Notes under the pieces: model-generated
Database searches by the model: none
The model's input: only the letters and a program-made list of their open reading frames with translations
Told to the model about the DNA's origin: nothing
Assembly: GCA_017616735.1 (NCBI GenBank)
Contig: JAFZXP010000054.1
Location: forward strand, 1 to 36,726
Direction of reading: 5' to 3'
Origin: Bacteroidales bacterium
GTDB taxonomy: Bacteria > Bacteroidota > Bacteroidia > Bacteroidales > F082
Length of the DNA stretch: 36,726 nucleotides
Position numbers and translations under genes: made by a program
Part shown: piece by piece, positions 16,920-25,575 of the stretch
How positions within the stretch are numbered: the first letter of the stretch is position 1
How the letters are laid out: the number at the start of each line of letters is the position of its first letter

Positions 16920-18341
16920 TTAGAAGATTCCAGGAATTCTTATCCATTCGCGTGCTTCAGCGCAGGTTCTCTCAACGTCTTCCACGGTCTTCGGAATCGG
17001 TTTGCCCAAGATGCGGTTGCCTGTCTCGGTGATGAGGAGGTCGTCTTCGATGCGGATGCCGCCAAAGTCCTTGAATGACTCGAGTTTGTCGTAGTTGATG
17101 AAATCCTTATGTTTTCCTTCGGCTTTCCAGATGTCGATCAAGGTCGGGATGAAATAGATGCCTGGCTCGTCGGTTACCACGAAGCCCGGTTTCAGTACCT
17201 TGCCGCAGCGGAGGCAACTGAAGCCCTGTTGTGTTGAGCGTGGAGTCTCTTTGTTGTAGCCCACGTTGACTTCACCGAGGCCTTCCATGTCGTGCACATC
17301 CATGCCGAGCATATGACCGAGGCCGTGAGGCTGGAACAGATAATGCGCGCCGGCTGCCAACGCGTCGTCGACGTTGCCTTTCATCAAGCCTATGCCTTGC
17401 AATCCTTCGATGAGGGTGCGGGCGGCGAGCTTGTGCATCTCCATGTAACGGATGCCCGGCTTGGTCTGTTTTGCCACTTCCATGTTGGCTTTCAGCACGA
17501 TTTCGTAAACGTCACGTTGACGGCTGTTGAACTTGCCGCCCACAGGTGTGGTGCGTGTGAAGTCGCTGTCCAGATAGTTGCCTGTCTCGGCACCGCAGTC
17601 GCAAACCATCATGCGGCCTTCTTTCAAAACGCCGCCGTGGTTGTGGTTGTGCAAGGTCTGGCCGTCCATGCTGACGATATTAGGGAACGATACTATGCCG
17701 CCGCGAGCGATGGCGATGCCTTCGATGGTGCCACTGATCTCTTGTTCGATGACGCCCGGCTTACACATCTTCATGGCTGTGGTGTGCATGTAATAAGCGG
17801 TGTCGGCAGCATATTCCATCTCCTTAATTTCGATGTCGCTCTTAATCTCACGTAAGCTCACGATGGCTTCAATCAAAAGCTGGCTGACGTAATTTTTCAC
17901 CTCGCTGGTGCAGATGTCCATGTAGTTGGCGATTTTTATGGTCTGATCGCCACGATAGGTAGGGGTAAGGTGAATCATGCGGCCTTTCTCCATCATCTGG
18001 CGGATGTATTCCGGGAAGCGGTTGATGTCGCGGCAGTCTTTGATGCCGATCATATCGCCTTGCTCAGGCAACGACGGCAGCGGACCGCACCAGATCACAT
18101 CGTCGATTGTGACTTCCTGGCCGAAGAGGATTTCTTCGCCCGACTCGAAGTCGATAACGCCGACCAGATCAGGGTGATTCAATCCGAAGAAATATGCGAA
18201 GTTGCTGTCCTGACGATAATGATAGGTGTTGTCAGGGTAGTTCATCGATGCCTCATCGTTCGCCACAAACACCGCAATGCCTTTATTCATCAGCTTTTTC
18301 AGGGCCGCTCTGTTTTTAACATAGAAATCTTTATTAAACAT
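16920..18341 (-). CDS. M24 family Xaa-Pro aminopeptidase
   Basis: A 473-residue cytoplasmic metallopeptidase of the pita-bread (M24B) family, which removes N-terminal residues next to proline. The N-terminal creatinase-like domain (MNYPDNTYHYRQDSNFAYFF) precedes the catalytic domain. The metal ligands are visible in MVCDCGAETGNYLDSDFTRT (two Asp), HGLGHMLGMDVHD (His), TDEPGIYFIP (Glu) and GGIRIEDDLLI (Glu). No signal peptide. It is upstream of, and coupled to, the Kelch/AraC regulator. A second M24 protein is encoded at 25562-26836; the two are only distantly alike. Confidence 0.93.
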   Translation of the reverse strand: MFNKDFYVKNRAALKKLMNKGIAVFVANDEASMNYPDNTYHYRQDSNFAYFFGLNHPDLVGVIDFESGEEILFGQEVTIDDVIWCGPLPSLPEQGDMIGIKDCRDINRFPEYIRQMMEKGRMIHLTPTYRGDQTIKIANYMDICTSEVKNYVSQLLIEAIVSLREIKSDIEIKEMEYAADTAYYMHTTAMKMCKPGVIEQEISGTIEGIAIARGGIVSFPNIVSMDGQTLHNHNHGGVLKEGRMMVCDCGAETGNYLDSDFTRTTPVGGKFNSRQRDVYEIVLKANMEVAKQTKPGIRYMEMHKLAARTLIEGLQGIGLMKGNVDDALAAGAHYLFQPHGLGHMLGMDVHDMEGLGEVNVGYNKETPRSTQQGFSCLRCGKVLKPGFVVTDEPGIYFIPTLIDIWKAEGKHKDFINYDKLESFKDFGGIRIEDDLLITETGNRILGKPIPKTVEDVERTCAEAREWIRIPGIF

Positions 18342-18367
18342 ATTAAATCGTTTTTATTATTTATATC

Positions 18368-21127
18368 CTAGAAAAATAAGAATTTGCCGTTCGATCTTAA
18401 GATACCGAAGCCTAACATGGTTTCGACAAAGAATTCGTCAGATCCGACTCTGCACAATTTGGTACCGACTGATATCGGGAATGGTCCGAGATTCAAGTTG
18501 TATTCCACTTCAAAGTCTATACCGATAGTTGTCTGTTTTTTAGTGTTATCCACCTTGACTTCATCCTCGGCTTCTTTTGAGTAGAATCCTGTACCGACAC
18601 CAAACTGCACTTGGGAGAATGCTGATGTCGACAGAATCAGACCCAAGGATGTGTTGAATCGGTTTTCACCGAACTGCATACCAAAGTACATTCCAGGCAC
18701 ACCCATTATGCCGCCGAGTTCAAATCCGACAGGAGCTCCAGCTGTATAGGTGTATTTTATCATTGTGACAAAGTCGCTGTAGTACTTCATGTCATAAAGA
18801 TCTCTCAAGGCCAAGCCTGCTCCGATGTTCCAGTCGAGGAAACTATTGTCACCGCCGATGTCGCACCAGTGCGGACCTACCGACAATGATACAGGGCCCA
18901 GATACAGGCTGGCTCCGAGTTCGGCCTCAAATCCGATTTTATTTTCCAATGTGAGGTTTGGTCTGTATCGGCCGGCACCCAATCCACCGTGTATCGCAAA
19001 GCCGTTGGCCAATGCGAAGATAGGTCCCATGGTCAAACTTGCACGGCTGCCTTGCCAGTAGTCGGAACCTTCGTTAACCAAATTGTCGTTTGAAAAATCC
19101 GATCTCTGAATGCGTGCGTAGTAACCTACATGGTTGTCGTAAATGACACCGGTCATGAATCCGATAGGAGCTGTATTTGACCAAGTGTATTCGAATATGG
19201 TGCGTTCTTCGAAGTAACTTCTTCTGCCTTTGAACAATGATGTCGAGCCAATGGCAATATCAAATTCGGTATATGCTTTCGATTTGTCGAAGGCGTTTAC
19301 TCTGTGCGCGCCTAAAGACAGCGACACCTTGTCTTCGATGTTGAACGACAGACCGGTTTCCAAATCGGCGCCCCAGGTGAAGTCGGTGTACGAGGAGTCG
19401 TAAGCGACATAGTATTGTGTAGCGCCCACACCGGCACCCATGTACAACGACATCCAGTCGGTGATATGATAATTGGCACCTGCTGTTAATGAATATCTCT
19501 TTTTATGATAGTCGCTGCGCCAAAGATTTTCCAGGAAACCTGTCTGAATCTTGGCATAATAGCCCATGCCGGCATTGTGCTTTGTCCACATCAGACCCAG
19601 CGGTGCCGAAGGGGAGAACACATAGCTGAACTGCGACAAATCGATATCATTATCGTCATTAAGATTGAATCCCAAACCGAAGTTGAAGAAGAGCGGATTG
19701 TTGTCGATGCTCTTGAAGTCGTATTCCGCTCCGGCAAGCACCGATACTCCTTTGAATCTGAACATAAAACCTAAGTCGGCTGATACTGTCTGCAGAGAAT
19801 CTGCTTCGGTCATGGTCTCAACCAGAGCCGGACCGCCGTAAACGTACCACCAGTCGCTGATAGCGTAGGTTGCGCCAATCGACAGGCGTCTGCTCTTCGA
19901 TCTCATGTCGGGATACATGTAGATGTTTTCAAGACCTATCTGATAGCCGGCGTAAAAACCCCAGCTGTTGTCATGCATAGCTCCACCCATGTAACCGACA
20001 TTGCCTCTGGTTGAGTATGTGCCAAGGAAAAACCTTCTGTCAAGCATGTCACGGTCTTTCCAGTTTGGAATAAGGTTGAACGTCATATGGCTTGTCTGGT
20101 TTTCATTTATGGTAACAGTCTTACTCTTATCATAATAACCGAATTTGTGCAGCTTGATAGAGTGCTCACCAATCAACACATTGTTGATTCTGGTAATCTT
20201 ACCGCTACTTTCGGCTTCTTTTTTGTTGTCGATATATACTTCGTAACCGTTTTTGTTACTTTCGATTTCAATTGTGCCAACCCTTGGTATTGGGCTTTTA
20301 AGCACTTTCGTCTCGTTTCGGCCAGGCACAACGGTCAGGTTTTCAATTTGATCTTTGTGATTATTTTTGCTTACGGTAATCACATATTGTCCGCTAAGCA
20401 GTCGGTCACTCCATGATCCATTGCCGGTTGCAATGGTTTGATTTTTGCTGTCCTTGATAGTAATCCTAGAGTCCTTGTCGGTTGACAATGTGATGATGGC
20501 GAAGTCTTCTCTCATTTTGAATGAGAATGAGTTATGCGATTTGTCGACATACACCACAGTGTCGATTGTCTTGTAATACTCTTTTGTCAGTTTTACACGA
20601 TAAGAGCCCGTAGGCACACGCTTGATGGATAACGGCGTTGTCCCTGTTTCGTTACCGTCTTCCATTTCAACTACAATAGAAGCCTCTACATTGGATCTCC
20701 ATGTCGCTTCCTTTACGATTTCGCCAGGCCCTTTTTCTTTGACCGCTATCTCCATTTTATAAGTGCGGTTGGCTTGCAGAGCCTTGAAGGTAATATGCTT
20801 ATTGCCGTAATCGTTATGCTTGACATCCATGCTGGTGCTGTTTGAAGTGATAAACAGCCAGACTTCACCTTCTTTAGGAACTTTTATGATTGATGCGCCG
20901 CTACCGCCGTCGAATTTGAATTTTTCGCGGCCGGCGGCATCGGTACCTGTGAAATTCACGATGATAAGCGCGTTTTTGACACCGGCTTTGTCTAATTTGT
21001 ACTTTTGTTCAGCATCCATCATGGCAGTGTTGCCAACGTCTTCTTTTACCGAGCTACACGTATATGATTGGGCCGAAACCTTTAATACCAATAACAAAAG
21101 TGCTGCTAAAAATAAATATCTTCTCAT
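18368..21127 (-). CDS. Large envelope protein: PEGA-like domains + four barrel-like repeats
   Basis: A 919-residue exported protein (signal peptide MRRYLFLAALLLLVLKVSAQ). Residues about 145-355 hold PEGA-like surface modules (GTTPLSIKRVPTGSYRVKLT, then GTIEIESNKNGYEVYIDNKK). From about 369 to the end come four tandem modules of 130-145 residues, each opening with an aromatic beta block: GYMGGAMHDNSWGFYAGYQI (379), APLGLMWTKHNAGMGYYAKI (508), APIGFMTGVIYDNHVGYYAR (653) and APVGFELGGIMGVPGMYFGM (798). The protein ends in Phe (KFLFF), as outer-membrane barrels do. It follows the LPP20-like gene by 4 bases. I know no named family; an outer-membrane barrel is inferred. Confidence 0.75.
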   Translation of the reverse strand: MRRYLFLAALLLLVLKVSAQSYTCSSVKEDVGNTAMMDAEQKYKLDKAGVKNALIIVNFTGTDAAGREKFKFDGGSGASIIKVPKEGEVWLFITSNSTSMDVKHNDYGNKHITFKALQANRTYKMEIAVKEKGPGEIVKEATWRSNVEASIVVEMEDGNETGTTPLSIKRVPTGSYRVKLTKEYYKTIDTVVYVDKSHNSFSFKMREDFAIITLSTDKDSRITIKDSKNQTIATGNGSWSDRLLSGQYVITVSKNNHKDQIENLTVVPGRNETKVLKSPIPRVGTIEIESNKNGYEVYIDNKKEAESSGKITRINNVLIGEHSIKLHKFGYYDKSKTVTINENQTSHMTFNLIPNWKDRDMLDRRFFLGTYSTRGNVGYMGGAMHDNSWGFYAGYQIGLENIYMYPDMRSKSRRLSIGATYAISDWWYVYGGPALVETMTEADSLQTVSADLGFMFRFKGVSVLAGAEYDFKSIDNNPLFFNFGLGFNLNDDNDIDLSQFSYVFSPSAPLGLMWTKHNAGMGYYAKIQTGFLENLWRSDYHKKRYSLTAGANYHITDWMSLYMGAGVGATQYYVAYDSSYTDFTWGADLETGLSFNIEDKVSLSLGAHRVNAFDKSKAYTEFDIAIGSTSLFKGRRSYFEERTIFEYTWSNTAPIGFMTGVIYDNHVGYYARIQRSDFSNDNLVNEGSDYWQGSRASLTMGPIFALANGFAIHGGLGAGRYRPNLTLENKIGFEAELGASLYLGPVSLSVGPHWCDIGGDNSFLDWNIGAGLALRDLYDMKYYSDFVTMIKYTYTAGAPVGFELGGIMGVPGMYFGMQFGENRFNTSLGLILSTSAFSQVQFGVGTGFYSKEAEDEVKVDNTKKQTTIGIDFEVEYNLNLGPFPISVGTKLCRVGSDEFFVETMLGFGILRSNGKFLFF

Positions 21128-21131
21128 AGGC

Positions 21132-22976
21132 CTAATGTAAATTTCTTAATGTAAACTGTTCTTGAACTGTTGTCTTTTCTGGCTGCCATGTTCTGACATA
21201 AATCATAGGCTCTTTTTGCCTAAGATCGACATACAGGAACAAATAACCGTTGTCGACATAAGTATTTGTGGCAAAACTTTGGGCAACATTGATTCCGAAT
21301 ACGTTTTTAGCTCTGCGTGATTCTTCAATATTCACGTCGGTGAATCTGATATTGACGTATTTTTTGGCATGGAATAAATCGGACAGATTTTTGATGTATG
21401 CTTTTTTTGACACCTGGTTGAACTCATAATCGTCGCCTGAAAGCCGGACATCGTTTTCCACATTGAGTTTTTTGTCAACTCTGTGACCGACTATGATCAG
21501 GGCGTCTTCGGAGTAGATGTTGTTGAGGAAAGGCAGGTTCTTGGTCATGTAGGCTGTCTGGAAATCCTCGAGGAAGTTGATAAGAGTCAGTCGGGCGCCT
21601 TCATCCCAATCTTTGTATTGTGTCTTTTCCATGATGTCGGCTTCGGCCGATGGCGAAAGCCTGATGGCTACCGAATTGATCAGTTTGTCTGATTTGTTGA
21701 ATCGGAAAGATATGCTCCGGTAGAACACCATTCCGTCGCTGTATTCAAATTGCATCGGAATGCTGCGACAAAGGATTTCGTCTTTGTAGTAGATGAAACA
21801 ATAGTTTATGTTTTTACTGCTGATGCTGTATTTCAGTCTGGCGCCGGCCATGTCGTTGTAACCCAACAGTTTTTTAAAGTCGCTGAATCCATTCTGGGTG
21901 AAGTATTTGCTTACATCGTCGGGATTTTTGCTGTTGATGGCGCTCTCGACTTTTTTCATGATGTTTTTGCAGTCATCGGCGGTTTTTGAATCGACTTTGT
22001 ACTGGTTTTGCAAATTGTTGACGATATTGTTGTCATCTTCAATTTTGGCGGTTTCAGCATTTGTCTTTATTTGCGCGTCGGCTTTCGACAACTGGAAGGT
22101 TGATTTGGGGAACACTATGTGGTTGCCGATTACCTCGTTCATCATGTAAGCCACAGGCTCGCTTGTCTCAAAGTCGGGATAAGAGAAGTCAATCATGATG
22201 TACGACTGCTCGACACCCTTTTCAAATCTCAGCGAGACATTGCCGTCTTCGACATTGCAGATTATAGGTTTCTGCTCAATAGGATCGTAATAGTAGAATC
22301 GTATGTTACTGACTTTGTGGTTGTTGTAGATTGTTACTTGCGCTATTGAATATGTGTCGTAATCTTTCCATTCTTTGATATGGAACTTGGTCGATTTCAG
22401 AATGCCGTCGATTTTTTCTTCAATGAGCCAGCGTATCACCGGATGCGACTGATTGTTGTCGGTGATGTATTTAATTGCTTGTGCGTCGGGATGCGAGTAA
22501 CAGAGCAGCAGGGCTTTGTAGTATGAGCGCAGAGCATCGCCCATCGCCCCTTGTTCCTCCATCTCCAAGCCTCTGTCGATGGAGCTGAATATATGCTCTT
22601 TTCGCTCGTTACAGAGTGAATCGAAGACCGATTTCTCGATGTATCTTAAGAAATTGTTGTGCGGCAAATCGATAGGCCTTGTATTGGAAAGTTGCTTAAT
22701 GTCGTTTTCAAACGATTTATAAATGGCGTTGAGATGATCGTCGGCTTTGTTAGGCATCAACTGAGCATGTCCTTTGTAGTTGTGCTTGATGTTTCTGATC
22801 AGCTTTTCCGTAGCTTTCTCGTTGGCTTCTCTAGGGTTGGAGCATTGTCCGCTTTCACCCCAATAGTAACTGCCGCCTGTTTTGATTTGGTCTATTGATA
22901 ATTGCTTTCCGCCCTGGGCGTTAAGTTGAAATGTTGAGATTAATAAAGCAAATAACAAACAATAAAAATTCTTCAT
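21132..22976 (-). CDS. Secreted protein, LPP20-like N-terminus, partner of the PEGA/barrel protein
   Basis: A 614-residue exported protein of unknown function. It has a signal peptide (MKNFYCLLFALLISTFQLNA), then a motif like LPP20 proteins (GGSYYWGESGQCSNPREANE, with the helix EKATEKLIRNI). A middle beta-rich part (IRFYYYDPIEQKPI) follows, and the C-terminal region resembles an NTF2-like fold (TLINFLEDFQTAYMTKNLPF, then IYSEDALIIVGHRVDK). It is the first gene of a two-gene operon; its stop is 4 bases before the PEGA/barrel ATG. Co-translation suggests a complex in the envelope; this is inference from layout. Confidence 0.72.
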   Translation of the reverse strand: MKNFYCLLFALLISTFQLNAQGGKQLSIDQIKTGGSYYWGESGQCSNPREANEKATEKLIRNIKHNYKGHAQLMPNKADDHLNAIYKSFENDIKQLSNTRPIDLPHNNFLRYIEKSVFDSLCNERKEHIFSSIDRGLEMEEQGAMGDALRSYYKALLLCYSHPDAQAIKYITDNNQSHPVIRWLIEEKIDGILKSTKFHIKEWKDYDTYSIAQVTIYNNHKVSNIRFYYYDPIEQKPIICNVEDGNVSLRFEKGVEQSYIMIDFSYPDFETSEPVAYMMNEVIGNHIVFPKSTFQLSKADAQIKTNAETAKIEDDNNIVNNLQNQYKVDSKTADDCKNIMKKVESAINSKNPDDVSKYFTQNGFSDFKKLLGYNDMAGARLKYSISSKNINYCFIYYKDEILCRSIPMQFEYSDGMVFYRSISFRFNKSDKLINSVAIRLSPSAEADIMEKTQYKDWDEGARLTLINFLEDFQTAYMTKNLPFLNNIYSEDALIIVGHRVDKKLNVENDVRLSGDDYEFNQVSKKAYIKNLSDLFHAKKYVNIRFTDVNIEESRRAKNVFGINVAQSFATNTYVDNGYLFLYVDLRQKEPMIYVRTWQPEKTTVQEQFTLRNLH

Positions 22977-23066
22977 ACCTACTTATTTGGTGAGCATTAA
23001 AATAAGGTACAAAATAACGCAATATTTATGACATAAACAAATAATTTCTACGATTTTTTAAATAAA

Positions 23067-23094
23067 AAAAAGACACCACGAATGATGTCTTTTT
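23067..23094 (-). terminator. Terminator after the purine permease
   Basis: A 9-bp stem, AAAAAGACA with TGTCTTTTT, and a 10-nt loop, 23 bases past the permease stop. It is symmetric and separates the permease from the LPP20-like operon. Confidence 0.72.
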
Positions 23095-23116
23095 GTATGT
23101 GAAAAAATGTTGTGTT

Positions 23117-24430
23117 TTACATGAAAATATACCGCAAAATGAATACTATCGCCATAATCCACATTATGATACTGATTTTCTTGATGTATTGCTTGTTGAA
23201 GATTGCGCTGATTGCGTTCAGTACCACGTATGATATCACGCCGAGCATGATGCCGTCGGATATACTGTATGACAAAGGCATGAGCATTGCTGTTAGAAAC
23301 GCAGGGATAGCTTCGGAATAGTCGTTCCAGTCAATCTCTCTTAGCGGTGTCACCATCATGACGCCGACAATAACTAAGACCGGACCTGTAGCGGCGCTTG
23401 GAATGGCAAGGAACAACGGTGAGAAATACGTGGCGAGTATGAAACATACGGCTATGACGAAGGCTGTCAGGCCTGAACGGCCACCTTCGGCTACACCTGA
23501 TGCGCTCTCGACGTATGTCGTTGTGGTTGAAGTGCCAAGACATGCGCCGGCTGTGGTGGCGATGGCATCGGCCATCAAGATTTTACTTACGCCATCAACT
23601 TTACCGTCTTTATCAATCATTCCGCACTTGACCGATACACCGACCACGGTGCCGATAGTGTCGAACATATCGAAGAAAAGGAAAGTGAACACCACAATTA
23701 GCATATCCCAAGAAAGAATGTGGCTCCACTCGAATTGGCAAAAGATAGGGGCCACTGAAGGCACGTGCGACATCACGCCGTTGTATTGTGTCACACCCAT
23801 CGGGATGCCGATGGCGGTGGTGGCGAGGATGCCTATGAGCAGTCCGCCGCGCACTTTGAGTACGACAAGCACGCCTGTGATGAAAAACCCTATAATTGTG
23901 AGTATCGAGGTGATTGAGCTTAGGTCGCCCACAGCGACAGTGGTCGAAGGATTATCGACTATGATGCCTGCGTTGCGTAAGCCAATGAAAGCTATGAACA
24001 TGCCTATGCCGGCGCCCATGGCTTTCTTTAAATTGGCGGGGATGGTGTTGACGATAGCCTCACGTACGTTGGATATTGTCAGCAGAATAAAGATGATGCC
24101 TTCTAAAAGAATGGCAGTAAGAGCGAACTGCCAGCTGTAACCCATGCCCAGACAGACGGTGAACACGAAGAAGGCATTCAGCCCCATGCCCGGGGCCAGA
24201 CCGAAAGGCTTCTTGGCGTAGAATGCCATCACCAAAGTACCTATGATGGCTGCGCCTGCAGTGGCGGTGAACACAGCGTCGGTGGGCATTCCCTGTCCGG
24301 CCAAGGCACTGAAGATGCTAGGGTTGACGGCAAGGATATACGCCATCGTCAAAAATGTGGTGATGCCTGCCAGAATCTCAGTTCTGACGTTCATCGTCTT
24401 AGGATCGAATCCGAATAATTTCTGTAACAT
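23117..24430 (-). CDS. NCS2-family purine permease (AzgA/PbuG type)
   Basis: Inner-membrane proton-coupled importer of adenine, guanine or hypoxanthine. The 437-residue product begins MLQKLFGFDPKTMNVRTEIL and has about 12-14 hydrophobic segments. Family blocks are visible: FLTMAYILAVNPSIFSALAG near the N-terminus, GLAPGMGLNAFFVFTV, and the conserved TYVESASGVAEGGRSGLTAF stretch. Its length fits AzgA/PbuG members. The DUF5020 outer-membrane gene is directly upstream, separated by a 7-bp repeat tract, so both probably form one transcript. Exact substrate among purines cannot be told. Confidence 0.92.
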   Translation of the reverse strand: MLQKLFGFDPKTMNVRTEILAGITTFLTMAYILAVNPSIFSALAGQGMPTDAVFTATAGAAIIGTLVMAFYAKKPFGLAPGMGLNAFFVFTVCLGMGYSWQFALTAILLEGIIFILLTISNVREAIVNTIPANLKKAMGAGIGMFIAFIGLRNAGIIVDNPSTTVAVGDLSSITSILTIIGFFITGVLVVLKVRGGLLIGILATTAIGIPMGVTQYNGVMSHVPSVAPIFCQFEWSHILSWDMLIVVFTFLFFDMFDTIGTVVGVSVKCGMIDKDGKVDGVSKILMADAIATTAGACLGTSTTTTYVESASGVAEGGRSGLTAFVIAVCFILATYFSPLFLAIPSAATGPVLVIVGVMMVTPLREIDWNDYSEAIPAFLTAMLMPLSYSISDGIMLGVISYVVLNAISAIFNKQYIKKISIIMWIMAIVFILRYIFM

Positions 24431-24442
24431 GATACTATAGTT

Positions 24443-24477
24443 TTAGCCATTAGCCGTTAGCCATTAGCCATTAGCTG
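24443..24477. repeat. 7-bp tandem repeat tract (TTAGCCA)
   Basis: Five heptamers in a row on the plus strand: TTAGCCA, TTAGCCG, TTAGCCA, TTAGCCA, TTAGCTG. The tract nearly fills the 56-base gap between the DUF5020 stop and the permease start. Confidence 0.9.
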
Positions 24478-24486
24478 AAAGCTCGG

Positions 24487-25218
24487 TTAAAAGTTCCATT
24501 TGATGCCCAAGGCCGGAGCTACGTTGAATCCTTTGTTGTCGCCGAAGTTTTTGCGCCAGCTGCCGGTGAAGTTGTAAGCAAGTTCAATTTCGCCTCCGAC
24601 AAAGAGATGCTCGCAGTTGAAGAATTTGCCGACGTTGTACCAAATCTGAGGTTCGCTGATGGCGACAACCTTGGTTTCTTCTGTGCCTTCATCTGTAGTC
24701 CATGTGGTTTTTTGTCCCCAAACATCAACAAAGCCGCTGAATACCAGACCGTTGACTCCGAAGATGTTGTTCATACCCCATACAAAGGTGAACTGCAGCG
24801 GGATGTAATCGTCCTGACCGGCAATCCATTTGTACATCAACTCAAAAGTGAAGGTGTTGCTGTAGTCGTCGTTGTGCAGCAGGTATTCGGCACCGAACAA
24901 CCAAGCGTTGTTAATGAGAAAACCGTTGCCCAAGCCGCCGTTCCACTCTACGTGTGCGCTTAAGGCTTCGAGTTTGCTGCCTTTCCAGAAGTTAAGGCCA
25001 CGGGCAATTTCGGTGTAGTATTCTGTAGGGCCGGAATAATCGAAAGGATGATAGATATCAGTGAAGAAGAAGGTGCTTCCCCAGTTGTCGGCCTTGAACA
25101 TCTCGAGGGTTGTGGTTAACTGCTCACGATTGAAATCGTACTGTTCCTGAATGTTGACTTGTGCGTTGGCACAGAATGCTGTAGCGACGAAAGCTACAAT
25201 GAATAAAAATTTTTTCAT
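24487..25218 (-). CDS. DUF5020 / Tsx-like outer-membrane channel
   Basis: A 243-residue exported protein with signal peptide MKKFLFIVAFVATAFCANAQ and alternating beta strands ending in KWNF, as expected for a small outer-membrane barrel. Motifs such as STFFFTDIYHP, WNGGLGNGFLINNAWLFGAE and PLQFTFVWGMNNIFG match the DUF5020 family, which is related to the nucleoside-specific channel Tsx. It lies directly upstream of a purine permease, fitting a route for purines or nucleosides across both membranes. Its 5' leader carries copy A of the palindromic element, 48 bases before the ATG. Confidence 0.85.
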   Translation of the reverse strand: MKKFLFIVAFVATAFCANAQVNIQEQYDFNREQLTTTLEMFKADNWGSTFFFTDIYHPFDYSGPTEYYTEIARGLNFWKGSKLEALSAHVEWNGGLGNGFLINNAWLFGAEYLLHNDDYSNTFTFELMYKWIAGQDDYIPLQFTFVWGMNNIFGVNGLVFSGFVDVWGQKTTWTTDEGTEETKVVAISEPQIWYNVGKFFNCEHLFVGGEIELAYNFTGSWRKNFGDNKGFNVAPALGIKWNF

Positions 25219-25266
25219 GATACTTATTTTAAATTATTAACTTCAATATTTTATAATTTACAGTTT

Positions 25267-25349
25267 GACTTCAAACTATGCAAAGCCTCACTTCAGGGTA
25301 AGCCCTTGAGGTCTTACATTCGTGATGCCTTGCATAGTTTTCCGTCTTT
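25267..25349 (-). repeat. Palindromic element, copy A
   Basis: An 83-base imperfect palindrome. In the sense of the minus-strand genes it starts AAAGACGGAAAACTATGC and ends GCATAGTTTGAAGTC. Outer arms AAACTATGCAA and TTGCATAGTTT pair perfectly, then GGC.TCAC pairs with GTGA.GCT, and the tip is GTAAG..CTTAC. It lies in the leader of the DUF5020 gene. Confidence 0.9.
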
Positions 25350-25420
25350 ATAAACTTCAATAATTTAAACTGTTAAACTTCAATAACCTATAAACTATAA
25401 CCTATAAACATTTCTAATTC

Positions 25421-25504
25421 GACTCCAAACTATGCAAAGCCTCACTTCAGGGTAAGCCCTTGAGGTCTTACATTCGTGATGCTTTCGCATAGTTTTCCGT
25501 CTTT
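25421..25504 (-). repeat. Palindromic element, copy B
   Basis: An 84-base copy in the same orientation as copy A, 71 bases away. Sense: AAAGACGGAAAACTATGCGA at one end and GCATAGTTTGGAGTC at the other. The tip reads GTAAG-A-CC-TCAA-GG-G-CTTAC. A conserved flank TATTGAAGTTATG precedes the element, as at copy C. Confidence 0.9.
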
Positions 25505-25575
25505 CATAACTTCAATACTTTATAACTTTATAACTTTTAACTTTCAACTCTCAATTTTCAACTACTCTAAACTTT
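25505..25575 (-). repeat. Heptamer-type tract overlapping the M24 peptidase stop
   Basis: On the minus strand: GTTGAAA, GTTTAGA, GTAGTTG, later GTTGAAA, GTTAAAA, GTTATAA. The last codons and stop (TAG at 25562-25564) of the peptidase lie within it. An 18-base stretch GTTTAGAGTAGTTGAAAA is identical to plus-strand 32390-32407. Confidence 0.75.

Noticed and set aside
25219-25561. CRISPR array in the repeat-rich gap
   Set aside because: The repeats are only two palindromic copies of 83-84 bases with an AT-rich spacer of another kind, and there are no cas genes.
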